The notes below the pieces were generated by a model. That model did not search any database, had not been told where the DNA came from, and saw only the letters and a program-made list of their open reading frames with translations. Of a stretch of 64,000 nucleotides of DNA, positions 46,149 to 58,125 are shown one piece after another (within the stretch, counting starts at the first letter, position 1; each line of letters starts with the position of its first letter). Origin of the DNA: Chrysoporthe austroafricana (Eukaryota; Ascomycota; Sordariomycetes; Diaporthales; Cryphonectriaceae); assembly GCA_001051155.2 (NCBI GenBank), contig JYIP02000001.1:992001-1056000 (forward strand), written 5' to 3'. A program made the translations under genes and the position numbers.

Positions 46149-47482
46149 CTTATTGTCTGATTCTAATTTAAAACTTCAGGGTCTGTCACGTAGGCTTGGG
46201 CGAAGTAAAAATGGGGCTGGAGACGAAGGACCGGATCAGAAAGGCAACGGCTGACAGCGCTGTAATATAACAAACACCTCACCGTTTCCAGAAAGAAGAT
46301 ACGGGATAGTCCAGTCGCCACAAAACCAAGAGCAAGAAGAAGGATTTTGAGACGAGGAAGGGACAGAAACGACAGGGAAAACTTTTGCGTGACAGGCTGG
46401 CGAGGTCAATGTTTCTAGCGGTCTACATGCCCCACGACGCCACTCATGATGACATTGGTTGCCGGGTAGATCTGGAAAAGCAAGATAAGCTTGCGTGAGA
46501 TAAAACTGCAGGAGAGGATATCCGCAAGCCATGCTGACCCACTGAACCAGGAACGCCGAGAGAGGAGGAGACATTTGTCAATGTAATTCATAACGGGCCG
46601 CCCGAGAAGCGGTGCCGGGCCCAGTAAGTAGGGGCTCCGTGGGGCCCCACGGGCTCCTAGACCGGCAGCCACGTGCAGATAGGGTGGTGCCCTCCGGTTC
46701 GTCGTGCGACTTAGGCTGTCCGATGCGGCTAAATTGGTCGATCCGGCCGGCTCCAGGTCTCGGGCGGAGCCACTCTTCATGAGAAGCTTCGATCCACAGT
46801 CTGAATGCGAGTTGTGCAGTTCGAGCTAATAACCGAGTTTCAACACCACATCACTCGTGAGAATCCCGGAAAATAGCGCGAGAAGGACGATGAAACCGAT
46901 CCATAACCCCTCCGTGACTGCTTGGGAGGTTGTGGTCCTTACAACACAATTCTGACAGAAGGAGATAAAGTCTGCCCTTGGACAAGACGGACCTCGCTGA
47001 CCCGACAAGCGATTGTCCAAAAAGACTTAGAGCTCCTGCGAGTAGGCATTGTTCGCCAACCGTTTGTTCTACGAACATACGGGCGAAAGATGCCAATAGC
47101 AATGTATATTGATGTAGAGTGGATCACCAGAGTCTCGTATCCGGCCTCCCAGTTAGCCTGCTCGCTCGCAGTCTGCATGCATGCCGTTTGTTAGATGGCG
47201 CTTTAGCTAGTAGCACGCCCTAAGCCTGTGTGGGCAGCAAGTAGGAGAGGCACCGCTGCAAGCCTCATCGGCACGATAACAATACTTTGTCGACAGTCAC
47301 TGCGGTAGTTCCTTGGAGGAAGCGCAAGACGAGGCACCCGTCAGCCAGACCTCAAGCCTTGGCTATGGATGCACTTCATGATGCGGTGCTTCCCACGGGG
47401 ATCCGTCTCGTCCACTCCTGCTGCTGGTACTGGACCTCGAGGCATCTGCTCAGCCTCTCAAGACCTCCATGGGCTCTAGGTT
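46149..47482. other. Gene-poor stretch upstream of the MATE gene
   Basis: The first part must contain the MATE promoter. Short minus-strand frames at 46236-47102 include one hydrophobic stretch near 46830-46900 but have no family resemblance and no consistent splicing. I regard them as background. Confidence 0.4.
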
Positions 47483-47860
47483 GGCCCGGACGCTCTCAAG
47501 AAGGCTATCTAGGATTACCTGCCGCTCAGTGAGTCGGATCTCGCCTACATGAGCAACGCTCTAAGTGAGTTGTACGACCTGAGCCACCCAGTGAAGATAA
47601 TTCGCATGTACTGACACTGTTTCCTCTCTGTAGGTTATCTGGCACTGGATGTCTACGACGCGACTATGTACTATGCCTTAATGGACGACATGCACGACAT
47701 GGATTTGCGGCGCGGACATATCGTCCACCAACACGCTTTAATCGAACTGCATAGGCATGGTCTTGGGGAAGACCTAGAACTGAGCCATCGGCCCCGTCTA
47801 GGACGCAACGTACACCATCTACAACACGGCGCCCTACGTGCGTACGCAGATTTTCTAAAC
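47483..47860 (+). pseudogene. Decayed protein-coding remnant of unknown family
   Basis: A plus-strand frame reads DALKKAI, then a TAG stop (47510-47512), then DYLPLSESDLAYMSNALS. A well-formed 69-nt intron-like segment follows (47565-47633, donor GTGAGT, TACTGAC branch, CTGTAG acceptor). The frame then continues YLALDVYDATMYYALMDD and GHIVHQHALIELHRHGLGED. Near 47790 the reading breaks, and the next frame gives DATYTIYNTAPYVRTQIF before a stop. An intact intron between two smooth coding-like stretches, with one stop and one frameshift, suggests a dead gene copy. I do not recognise the family, and the case rests on this pattern alone. Confidence 0.35.
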
Positions 47861-49013
47861 GAAACTTATGCCCTGGTATTAAGACAGAATTGTCCGCATT
47901 GTTCAGGGCCGCGGGTCGTGGGGTGTTACCGCCAAAGTAAATCTTCTGTCAATTGACGTAATAGTCAGAACCACGCTGATTGCCTGTAAATTCTTTTCCA
48001 CAATCACTTGAGTTCGATAAACCCTTATGAGAGTATTCTAAAATATTTTCAAAGTCACTGAACTTATATATTGCAGAAAGTTATAGTACTCGTATACTGT
48101 ATATACGCGTATTTAACATACCTGGTCCCCAGTCCCCCGTTATCTCGGCTGCGCAGAACCTGAGCCCTGGATCATGAAAACGTCCCGCCAACCCCTGCAA
48201 GCCTTGGACCCATTCCCAGTCTTGGCTAGTTGTTTCTATTATTGCTCATCGGCCTCAGCCTCTGTATAGTTAAGGCTAGCTAGCACCCGGCTGGAAAAGT
48301 AAAGTGGATTCCAGCCATTCAAGGTCGACGTCCCAGTACGAGTGTTCTGAGAGCCTATTCGCCCGAAATTATCATAGACGCTCAGCCACAGAGGGATGAT
48401 GCTATCACCACAGTCCTGGTTCCCATTGCAGCTCAGCGGCGGCCGGCGGTCGTCTCACTCCACAGTCCACAGCGACGCCTCGTTACAAGTCTGCAAATAG
48501 TCGACGCATCAATCTGGCACGATACGATGCAAAAAAAAAAGGTGAAATTAAGGATTCTCGATGCCGTTAGGACGGCCCATCGTTGAGGCTCAGCAGGCTG
48601 GTGTCGACATGAGCCAGGGCATTGAGAACGAAAATACCGGAAGATGATAGGCGAGCTTTGCTCTGCCGGCTCAGAGACAATTTTGGTCTAGAAACGCGAC
48701 CGGGCTGGTGTTGACTGAAGACTTCTGGTCTAAGAATATCCAGCCCCTATTTGCTTGTATAAAGACTGGCTACCTTCTGTCTAGAGATATAAGTCGTCAG
48801 GAAGTGCAGCGACTTCAGTTTACTAAAAAGCCAACACTGCTCTATCTGAGACTCGGAAATTTCTTCAGTGCCCTCAACTCTATCCACGCTCGCTTGCTCG
48901 CCATTTAGGAGACTGAGAAAAGACATAGTGTTCACAGTTTCTTTAGCGCCCTCACCATTGTTTACAGCTCCAGAAAATACGCCATCAACCTGTCAAAAAA
49001 AAAAAAAAAAATT
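47861..49013. other. AT-rich intergenic region, 1.15 kb
   Basis: Mostly AT-rich sequence with no gene that I can support. It includes an A10 run near 48530 and ends with 17 consecutive A residues (48995-49011) two bases before the next start codon. It should contain the promoter of the RTA1-like gene. Confidence 0.5.
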
Positions 49014-50022
49014 ATGTCGTCCACGGCGACTGCAACTGCGACAGCGACAGTGACAACAACATCGGCAGCGACAGCAACGTCAACTTCAGATGCGGCCGCC
49101 AGCACATTTGTCTTATACGACTACAACCCTAGCAAGGGTGCTTCTGGCGTCTTTGTGGCCCTCTTCATCATCTGCATGCTTCTACATGTATGGAAGCTGG
49201 TCCGGAACAGGACCTGGTATTTCATCCCGTTCGTCATTGGTCTGATGTGTAAGCTTCTCCGGTTTTTGCGGCCACCTCTCCCCTCCCCTTTACAACTGCT
49301 ACTTACTAAATCTCTTTAGTCGAGGCGGCCGGATATATAGGCAGGAATATATCCGCCAGCCAAACGCCCAACTGGACCACCGGCCCATACATCGTGCAGA
49401 GCGTGACCCTTCTCCTCGGCCCCACGCTGCTCGCCGCGTCCATCTACATGATCCTGGGCCGCCTGATCCGTCTGCTCAATGCAGATGAGTACTCTCTCAT
49501 CAGCACGCGGTGGCTGACTAAGTTCTTTGTGCTGGGCGACGTCCTATCCTTCTTCTCGCAGTCCGGGGGCGGCGGCATGCTGGCGTCGGCGTCCTCGGAA
49601 GCCGACATAACGAAAGGCGAGCACATTATCCTTGCCGGCCTATTCTGCAGATCATCTTCTTCGGCTTTTTTATGGTCGTCACCTGCGTCTTTCACCGTCG
49701 CATCGCGGCCGCTCCGACGCCGACTTCGCTCACGCTAAACGCCCCTTGGAACTGGCTTTTGTATATCCTGTATCTTGCCAGCGCCTTGATCATGGTACGG
49801 TCCGTATTCCGCGCGGCCGAGTATGCAGACGGGTACTCGGGCAGCTTACAGTCGACCGAGGTCTACATCTACATCTTTGACGCCACTCTCATGTTCATTG
49901 TGGCCGCCCTCTTCATCGTCTGGCACCCGAGCGAGGTCCTGTCGGCCGAGGCTAAGAGCACTATCCCGCTGGCGGAAACCTATGGATACATGGAGTCGTA
50001 CCACATGCATCAGCGAGTATAG
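49014..50022 (+). CDS. RTA1-like seven-helix membrane protein, with an apparent frameshift
   Basis: Exon 1 (49014-49248) and exon 2 (from 49320) are joined by a GTAAGC...TTTAG intron. After a Thr/Ala-repeat N terminus (about 30 residues), the frame shows RTA1 features: VFVALFIICMLLHVWKLV, FVIGLMFEAAGYIGR, and FVLGDVLSFFSQSGGGGMLAS with the conserved GGGG. At about 49641-49647 the bases CTATTCTGCAG lack one nucleotide relative to the expected GL-x-LQIIFFGFF. The rest of the family (LQIIFFGFFMVV, RSVFRAAEYADG, YIYIFDATLMF) continues in the next frame to the stop at 50022. As written, translation would stop at 49738 after 217 residues. Family members are linked to lipid or drug export (RTA1, RSB1). 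A sequencing error and a real mutation cannot be told apart here. Confidence 0.82.
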
Positions 50023-50781
50023 AAGGGGCTGAAGCGAAGGACAATGTTTCTTTTGTTATGGAACTGCTTGATCTGTATAGCAATCTTTAAATCAAGTCTC
50101 AGCCAGCTGAATATAGAAATAGGGGAGCGTCGTGTCAGAGCTCGGTGTAGATTAACAATTTCACCTTTGGAAGACTGGTAGCTTTCATTATGCCTGCGTG
50201 ACTATAAGAACTAACGGAAGACAGCACCGTACCTAATCCTAGTGACGCCAGTCCCATCGCGGCGTTGTAAACGTCTTACTGTACAATATTTTAGCACATA
50301 AGCTGGTGTTTTGTGGCATCACACCCATGTGCATCTCACAGCTAATCTTCGTGTCGATAGAGGTATAGGATCGGAAAGATGCAGTTAAGACTAACTAAAT
50401 GATCATCATCCCCACGCAGAATGTGTTACTTAGGCTAGGTCGATCCCGCTCACCCGACCTGGCGAAGAACCGTGATCCAAGGTGATCAATTTATGTGACC
50501 GGTAGTCTCTTTTCCACCGAGTCATACGTCCTTGGGTCTCTTACATAGAACTGTTTTTGGCTGTCCAGAACGTCACACGGAACCAAGCCCTGACCCTGAA
50601 AAAGTGCGCATCTATTCATTACAGTAGAGGACTTAGATCGCTGGAAAGTATTCCAGCGTTTTTTTGGGGTGTTTTCAGGTTCACCGCCCGCCCAGTCTTC
50701 AACGCCATCGCTGAATACTACACAAGATACTGTAATTGTACATGAACCGCCGCCGGCGCCGGTGAAGGCGCACGTCTCGGA
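50023..50781. other. Convergent intergenic region
   Basis: This 0.76 kb lies between the 3' ends of the RTA1-like gene and the zinc-cluster gene. I see no further feature. Confidence 0.5.
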
Positions 50782-53178
50782 TCACCAGCCGCGCGCCGCA
50801 GAACCTGGCTCATTCAGGGACAGCCCCGGATCGACGAGGGACCCTGAACCAAGCCTGCCCTTCCCCTTCCTATCATGCCATCCTCCCGTACTCTCATCAC
50901 TGCTACCTGCCAACCACTCAACTAGCGTCAACGCGCCTCTCATCCCCCTCTCGGCGACCTCCCAGTCTTCCAGACCCATCTGGGCCAGTCCCGCGGTCAT
51001 CATACTCTTGACAAACCTCTCATGCGGGGTGCCACGTGACGCAGGGGTGATGCTCAAAAGGACCCACACAAAGACACCAAGCACAGCCTTCCAGCTCCGC
51101 AAAGGAATCTGCCAGATAGTGGTCCACAGTTGAAGAAAGTCCTCCTGGCTACAGACCGCAGGATCTCTTAGGGTTCTCCGGGTCATGATCGCCCGGGCAT
51201 AGATGAGAGCTGCTCGCCTTATCGCTTGATACATGATGTCCTGGGTGGTGGGGCCCGGACCGAGATCATCAACGCCCGTCGGATGGCCTGCAACCGTCGG
51301 GCTCTGGCGTCGAGAATGCCGCCGCAAAGACTCGCCGGAGGTCGAACGGGTGAGTGTTGCTAAGCCAGATGGATCAGCGCTCATAGGACTGAGCTGAGCC
51401 TCGGAACTCCGGTGACGCTGCGCTGCTGGAGCTTCCGCTGCAAGGTTGGAAATCCGGTCGTAGATCCAGGCAGATGTGCTTTGGACTTTTTGAAGATCTT
51501 TCTCCGACGGGTACGCTGGGAGCGCCAATACCAGTCCGATCAAGAATCTCATGTCATCCAGGATCTGCGCCGTGGCCTGATGCAGTTGCAGCGGCTCGGC
51601 ACATCTTGAGAACGAGGCGAGCGATGGTACCAGGGGCGTGTTTAGAAATACCCTGAAGGGAACTCGTGCGATCTCTCGAAAGTCGAATTCGGGTCCACCT
51701 TGAAGATATGGCGGCACTTCGAAAGACAAAGCAATTGCAATGTCGGACCTGGCCCTTGGTCAGTACCCGTGTTCAATATTAAACAGTTCTATAAGGATAG
51801 CGCCCCGGCTCATCTTACACAATCACCAACTTGGCCAGCAGCCCCCCAAGGCCCAGGCTCCCGAACCCACCTCGCAGCCTCACCATCTCTCTCAAACCCG
51901 TCAGATGCGCCCGCAGGTCATCCGTGTTGCCCCAGTACCACTCGTTGAGCATCAGCTGCATCACGGCCGCGATCGCCTCATCTGTCGTCGACCCTCGGCT
52001 CTGCAGATGCTCCGTCAACATCTCGATGGCCCGACACTTGTGCGCAACTGCGGTCGTGCTATCGAGATTTCGCATCTCGCTCTGGAAGCAGGCGGAAGTA
52101 TAGATGGCTGTCTGGATGAGAAGCGGACTATGCAGGCAGAAGGGGACATACTGCCGCATGTAGGAGTTGGTGTTGACGTCGGGGTCGCTGTCGAGGGACG
52201 CTTTGAAGCGAGAGATGAAGTTGACAACTTTGAGCAGCCCAGTCAGCGTCATCTATCGCGAGGCGACAGATATTCACAGATGGATGGCTACTTACAGAAG
52301 CGCAAGAGTTCGGCGTCCTGCCGCGTTGGCTCGAAGGGCAGAGGCGAGCAGTCGCCTGTCGATTTCGACGACGACTTCCGGTTCAGCCAGAAGAGCACTT
52401 CGTCGGTCTTATCAGTCTGCCACTGCTGAGTATATGTCGCAGGGAACGTGATGATCTTTGCCAGCAGCACATTTGCGGCATGGAATGCATCAGAGTGCAC
52501 TATACAGCCCGGTGGACACATGGATGAAGCACCAGCCTGGGCGGGCCCAAGTGCCTGCCATTGATTATTCCATCCCGTTGTGCTGGAAGCTGAAGACTGC
52601 GGCCAGTCTGCGGCCGGCCATTGTTGCTGCTGCCGCGACTGGGTGCGCGGAATTATCGACAAGAGCGGCCGAGAAACACCATCGAGAGGTACTTGCTCGT
52701 CGCCAATAAATGAGGCCGGGAGGAGACCGCAAGGTAGGGTTGGTATCGGATACTGTCCAGGTCCGTCACTGCGTCTTTTCGGAATGATCTGTCAGACCAG
52801 ATTCTCGAAGCTTGTCTTGGGAAACAGGGTGAGCAGACAGACCTGTGGGTATTTGTCATATACTCGCAGACGGGCGGAGGGAATCTTCTCGCACAGTTGC
52901 TGCATGGCTGACCTTGGTTGCACTGGAGCAATTCTTGGATTAGTCAGTGTTCCCAACATAAGATTCGTACATTGCACGACCACTAGACCACCGCAGTGCC
53001 GGGGAAGTTCTATGATCCCGAGAAAGCATGCTGTGAAGGAGGACAACCAACAGCTCGAAACAAGAGTACCTGCCTTCTGTTTCCGCCGTCTGCATTCTCC
53101 GCAAGACACGGGCACCCTCTCCGACCGCGAGGAACGCCCTGCTCCGCCAACATGGGAAGAGTCCGACATGATGTGCAT
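50782..53178 (-). CDS. Zn2Cys6 fungal transcription factor
   Basis: Five exons, 53178-53074, 52922-52843, 52774-52296, 52227-51819 and 51748-50782, join in frame to 2040 nt and 679 residues. The zinc cluster at residues 26-53 reads CGECRRRKQK then CNQGQPCSNC, with six regularly spaced cysteines. Intron 1 must use a GC donor (AAG|GCAGGT, acceptor CTCCAG), because only this keeps the Cys-x6-Cys spacing. The middle and C-terminal parts look like a Fungal_trans_2-type region: ISRFKASLDSDPD, YMRQYVPFCLHSPLL, NEWYWGNTDDLRAHLTGLREMV, LVIVSDIAIALSFEVPPYL. The product should be a nuclear DNA-binding regulator; target genes are unknown. Two adjacent inverted repeats lie about 0.25-0.3 kb upstream of the start. 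The exon 2/3 junction is the least certain. MSDSSHV, three codons in, is an alternative start. Confidence 0.88.
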
Positions 53179-53425
53179 ACGAGGGTGGCTCGCATCCCTG
53201 AGACCACGTGGTCTAGGTCTAAAACAGAGCTCTCCGGGCTGTTTGATCTCAACCTACCCTACGGTGCCGACGTGAATGTGGAAGCTCGACCCAGTCTCAG
53301 GTGATATGATACACGAGCGAGGCCGGCATGTGGGCAGTAGTCGAGACACTGCTCCATGGATCGCCTAATGTCCTCGGGTTTGATGAGAAAGACGCGAAAA
53401 GAGTCCGAATATCGTCGCTCGACGT

Positions 53426-53448
53426 CGAGTCCCTTTCCTAGGGACTCG
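53426..53448. repeat. Perfect inverted repeat CGAGTCCC-N7-GGGACTCG
   Basis: The eight-base arms at 53426-53433 and 53441-53448 are perfectly complementary around a seven-base loop. It lies about 250 bp upstream of the minus-strand zinc-cluster start codon and could be an operator or a hairpin. Confidence 0.75.
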
Positions 53449-53456
53449 TGAATTAA

Positions 53457-53483
53457 ATATTACAGGACACTTGTCCGTAATAT
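53457..53483. repeat. Inverted repeat ATATTAC-A-GGACA / TGTCC-GTAATAT
   Basis: The arms pair over 12 bases (7 plus 5, with one unpaired A at 53464) around a two-base CT centre. It sits only eight bases to the right of the preceding inverted repeat, which makes chance less likely for either one. Confidence 0.75.
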
Positions 53484-56050
53484 GGTATTTTTAGCAAAAA
53501 GAAAACAAGATAATACAGCCAGTGGCCTGGACTGAGGCGGGACAGAGCCTCAGCTGGAGCCTCGTGGGAGCTCTGTGATAGGTCCTGTCGACTTCTCTAG
53601 AGTCCTCGGCTAGGCACTCCGTCCGTCAGCACCGCGGTCTCACTTTGCTTTTTCCCTTTCACCTTGTCACCATGCACCCTGAGACAGGAGTCAGGTGCCA
53701 AATTGGCATGGCGCCGCCCGGTGACATGGGCCGAGAGCCACCAGGGCAGTCCGCGAGCCTATTCCGACGACAGGTCGGCGTGGTACTGCTCATGCAATAT
53801 GACCTCCCCTCAAGCTACAGGCGATCGCCGCCTGGGTGCGCGGGCCCCCGAACAGCGCACAGGTCGTTCAGAACGGGGAAAGAAGAAAGACAGGGAAAAG
53901 AGACTTTCTCGTGAGACGACCCGGTCAGACGGTAGTCTAGCCAATAGACCCGCACAGACTCGTCGGGATCCCCCTTGGTGTGCGGCAGTTGGGAAAGGTG
54001 GTGGGGCGATGGCGCCCGGTGGACGTGTGCCAACAAGCAGGTACCTATCTACTTACACCCAACAAACGGAGAGAGACCAATGGGGGTTTTGCGGCCCCGG
54101 AGTGAAACAATGTATTTAGCGGTGGCAGGCAGCTGCCTACGAGTCCAGGAGCAGAGGCCCGTGGTGAGTCTATTACCGCTCCATAACTAGATCGGCCTGG
54201 CAAAGACCATGTTCCTCCTATGACTGGCTAGCGACTTGGCGGCGGACGCTGAGAGGGCCGCTCTACGAGCTGTGGCGCCCCTGTTATATGAATGGCCAGA
54301 TCCAGCCGGCTGCAGTGTCTCTGGAGAGCTGAGCCTCACTGACAGGTGCAGAGAAGGTGTGGAGGAGGCCAAAGCTAAAATTCTTGACGTTCATCTCGAG
54401 AGCTGCCAGATTCTGAGACAGCCCGGGCACGGGGTTCTCGTCAGCTAGATGTGAGCGAGAGGATTCAAATCTCGTCGACAAGCACAACATACCGGAGCGC
54501 GGCCCCCTCCACATAGGAATTCATAGGAATTGGAGCCCCCACGTTGCACTCCCTGCTGGTCCAGCCCTATAGAGTCTCGACCATATGCCGGAGTCGGTAT
54601 AGACCATCTGCAGCAACGATAGACGAAATGGCCTGTTCCAGACCCATTGGCCAGCTGAGGGTCGTCTCCCCAGGTCAACAATCATCCTCCGCAGGGCCGT
54701 GCAAGGTACGCACGAGGAGACCGTGTGCTGACCGGCTGGAGGATGACGACGATGACGAGGGGGGCCCCATCACGTACCGGACGGCTGGAGCGTTGTGCGA
54801 CGACCTCACGATTGTCAGCATCGGGCCAACTTTCACCAGCGCCCACCCACAGCGCAGGTCGGCGCAGGCGGGAGAGAACGGGGAGGAGGGGTGGCGGTGG
54901 GGACGTGGAAGGCGTTGGGCGGTAAGCACCTTGTGCAGACCGCAACAAACGGGGAGCGAATAACGAGAGGTCACGAGAGAGACCACGGCACGGTTGACTC
55001 TCGATCAAAATCTCACCGGGCGACAGCCGGCGAATGAGGAGCCCGTAGCTGCGATGCCGCTCCAGCTGACCGGGTTATCAAGCCACGCTGAACCACACCA
55101 CTATCTCGATCGTAAGGTGCGAGCTGACGCCGACCTATCCGTCCACCAGGTGAGCGTGTGAAAGCAGGCAGGACTCCTCGCCCTCCCGCATCGAGGGGCC
55201 CTTCGAGGGCATAGGACGTGCTAGTGGCCGTATATAATTTGGGGGGGGGGGACAATCCTCCCGCAAGCCTCAGCCTTGTTGTTGCTCTCTTAGTGCTGCC
55301 CCTGCTCTGTGGGAACCTCAGCCCGGCCCAGAGGGGGAGGAAGTGCAGTGATGATGTCCCACTGGTCGTATTCGAGCATCGTCATCATCATGCAGGAGAA
55401 TACGACGTTCCGCCGCATATGCAGAGGATGCGACCATTACAGAAGAGGAGCGAGAGGGTATGAAAAAAGACGGGGTAGAGGCAGCAGGAAGTCAGTGCGG
55501 CGGTAAATGCGGCTAGACCTCTTTTCTGACAGCACATCATTTCTTCTGGAGGAGATCCCAGCGAAGGCAATCGATCCAAGGCTGCAGGGGAGATCGGCAC
55601 GGATGCAGGGACTGGGACGAAGATCCACTCCATTTCCAGGCTGCTGGGTCCAATGAGGCGAGGCTGGCTGACTTTTCCACTGGTTTCATTTACTATGTAA
55701 TTGAGGAAATGGTTCTGAGACCAGATAAAGTAACTCATTAAGGTTCAAAAGAAATCATGTATGCTGAAATTGGTATCCTGAAGCAGAAGGAGAAAAGAAA
55801 CTTGAGACCCCCATCTTTATTCCTGAACGCCGCCTCACCGTCATATACAAGCCCGGATCGGTCAGTCTAGGCCCCAGCCCCGGGGCGCACGCTGTGTAAC
55901 CCAATTCCAAGGCTAGGCATGTACGTTCGTAGCTTATCCAAAGCCTTATGCCTTGATCAGGCTCCATCTCACGTCTCAATTATGCTCTCGGCCAAGAAAA
56001 TAAGCTGCATATCCCTCCTGCACACAACGTTCCTCCGACTCTTGGTCCCC

Positions 56051-58125
56051 TCAACGACCCTGATAGTTCGGTGGTTTCCTCCCCACGGGCGGCGGTGGCT
56101 GCTCATCGTCGAGGGGGTACGGCGGTGCAGCAACAACAGACGAGATCGCGGGCGCGGTACCCACCCTCCGCATGGCCTGGTTCTCGGGGAGGGGCGTCTT
56201 GGGTGGCAGGGGCGGAGGCTCGACCCGTGAGCGTTGTGACGTCGCATAAGCTCCTTGGCTCCGTGGACGTTCGTCCGGCGAAACGATGGCGATCTTGTCC
56301 GTCCCTGCAGCAGTTCGGAACTGCGCTGGCGATGGAGCATGTACCACTAAATGATCATCGTCCTCAGCGCTGCGGTCGGGGGCTGGCGCCGAGGGTGGCC
56401 GGGTTCTTCCTTGAGGTGGCGTTTCTCGGCGCGGCGATAGAGGAGGAGGGATGGGAGCCTCTTCGTCTTGCGGGATGGGGGGTAAGACACGCTCATATGA
56501 GCTTCGTGGGGATCGCTGGTTTGTGGGTACTGACAGGGCATCTATCCCGGAGTCGTACGACTGTCTGTCGATCGATCGATTTGAGGGTGTATTCGGCGCG
56601 GGTGGCCATCCCTCGGGCATCTCTGCCGGAAGCTCAACCGCAAGTGGGGAGAGGAGGCTGTAGTCGTCCTTGAAAGCCTTCAGCTCAGGCTCTCCACTTT
56701 GTCGTTCGAAGCGCTGCTTCGCCCTGTTGATCTTGGCCAGCCTGGCAGCGCAGTCCTGCACCATCTTCTGTTCTGTTCTGCGGCCGAGGTACATTCTCGT
56801 CGAAGTCGAAATGTCTGACAGTCTGTTCCACTCGTTCATCCCGAACTCGCCCACACCAACTTCCACGTTGAGCCGGTAGTAGTTGTCGATGTTGACTCCT
56901 TTCGAAGGCAAGATCTCCTTCTTCATGAGCTCGTGTGTCCTCTCGCAGCCCTCAATCTTGGAGATCAGTCTCCTTCTGGCCTCGGCAAACCCTCCCAAGA
57001 ACCCTTCATACCACTCGGTTTTGTTTGCGTCGCTGCTCTTGGGCCTCTTGCCCGTGCCAAGGCTGAGGAAGACTCCGATCTCGCGCCCGGGCCACTCGTT
57101 CGTCATAGCTTCTTCGAGCGCTTCAGGGGAAGGGTTGAACCGTCCGTCACCGCCATCGTGAAAGACGGTCTGGCCGATCCGGATCGGCTTGAACGCCAGC
57201 CCGATGGAGCAGGTGGCCCTTCCTGCCTCCCAGATGGTACAATCGTATTCGGGGGCTGTTTCCCTCCGCGAGTCGTATGAACGCAGCAGTACGACATCCG
57301 ACTTGCTGCGCGCGCCGTTGTAGACCGCGGTCACAGCCCTATACCCTTGTCAGCCGGACAGTTCGTCAATCTAGGAAGCTTTGGGGCAAGCATACGTCTT
57401 AGTCCTGTTCTCCCTCTCATCGTAGAGACGGGCATTCGGGTCGCCTCCCCTTCCGCTGAACGCGGGCCGTGCCATCTGGGCCGTCGGACTCTTGGCACTG
57501 AAGCTGACGACGCTCGCGTTGCTGAGGTGCCTCCTAGGCCCATGCGCGTTCCCGCGGTACTGAGAGCTCAGTGGGCTGGCCATGGATGAAGTGCCGTCGT
57601 CGCCCTCCGCCTCAGATACCGTGTGTTCCCTGACGGCCTCCTGGATGGCCTCCTCAAGCTTCGAGGCCTTGAACAAGGTCGCGTGGGTGGGGATGCCGAA
57701 GATGGTCTTGTCGGTCTCGAAGACCATGCGGGTCATGCGCACGTAGAGCTCCTTGCAGGTCTCGAGGTCGAGGCGCAGGCGCCCCAGCATGAGGGCGATG
57801 AGGCCGCCGGTTCCGGTGCCGACGATGAGGTCGAAGTGGTCCGCGGGCTTGGGGATCTCGTGGCGCCTGGGCGCGCGGCCCTCCATCTCGACGAAAGTCC
57901 GGTGCATGATCTCCTGTATGATGATGAACATGCTGTAACCCCGGACACCGCCGCCATCTGGACGGGTTGTGATTCCACAGTCAGCGCACAACGCAGCGAC
58001 ACGCCGGCAGCCGCCGGCGCCGGGGGGGGAAGGGGGAGGGGAGGCGGGAGAGACGCACCTAGCGACAGCACACGGAGGGGGGGACCCTTCGTGGTGTCCT
58101 TCCGCGCCAGACCTGTCGATGCCAT
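56051..58125 (-). CDS. Patatin-like phospholipase-fold protein lacking the nucleophile serine
   Basis: Three exons, 58125-58059, 57957-57396 and 57338-56051, join to give 638 residues. Introns are GT-AG (GTGCGT...TCCAG and GTATGC...TATAG). The N-terminal 370 residues form a patatin domain. They contain the oxyanion-hole motif DGGGVRG (23-29), the elbow segment FDLIVGTGTGGLIALMLG (64-81), where active members have GTSTGG, and the Asp motif HDGGDGRFNPSPEAL. Gly71, encoded by GGA at 57814-57812, stands where the catalytic Ser is expected, so hydrolysis by the usual Ser-Asp dyad is unlikely. The C-terminal 220 residues are Pro/Arg/Ser-rich and likely disordered (PPIPQDEEAPIPPPLSPR). The start is the first ATG of the frame. 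Lipid binding or regulation instead of hydrolysis is inference. Confidence 0.9.

Larger units (their letters stand above)
53179..56050. other. Gene-poor region upstream of the zinc-cluster gene, 2.9 kb
   Basis: It holds the regulator's promoter side, two inverted repeats (listed separately), and an eleven-base G run at 55241-55251. Open frames of up to about 150 codons occur on both strands but overlap one another and resemble nothing I know. The right end is the 3' flank of the patatin-like gene. Confidence 0.45.

Noticed and set aside
54451..54475. GATTCAAATCTC, resembling a tRNA T arm
   Set aside because: The five stem positions next to a seven-base loop do not pair, and the rest of a tRNA is absent.
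53645..54963. Open frames of up to 151 codons in the gene-poor region
   Set aside because: They overlap on opposite strands, lack splice or motif support, and fit GC-rich background.
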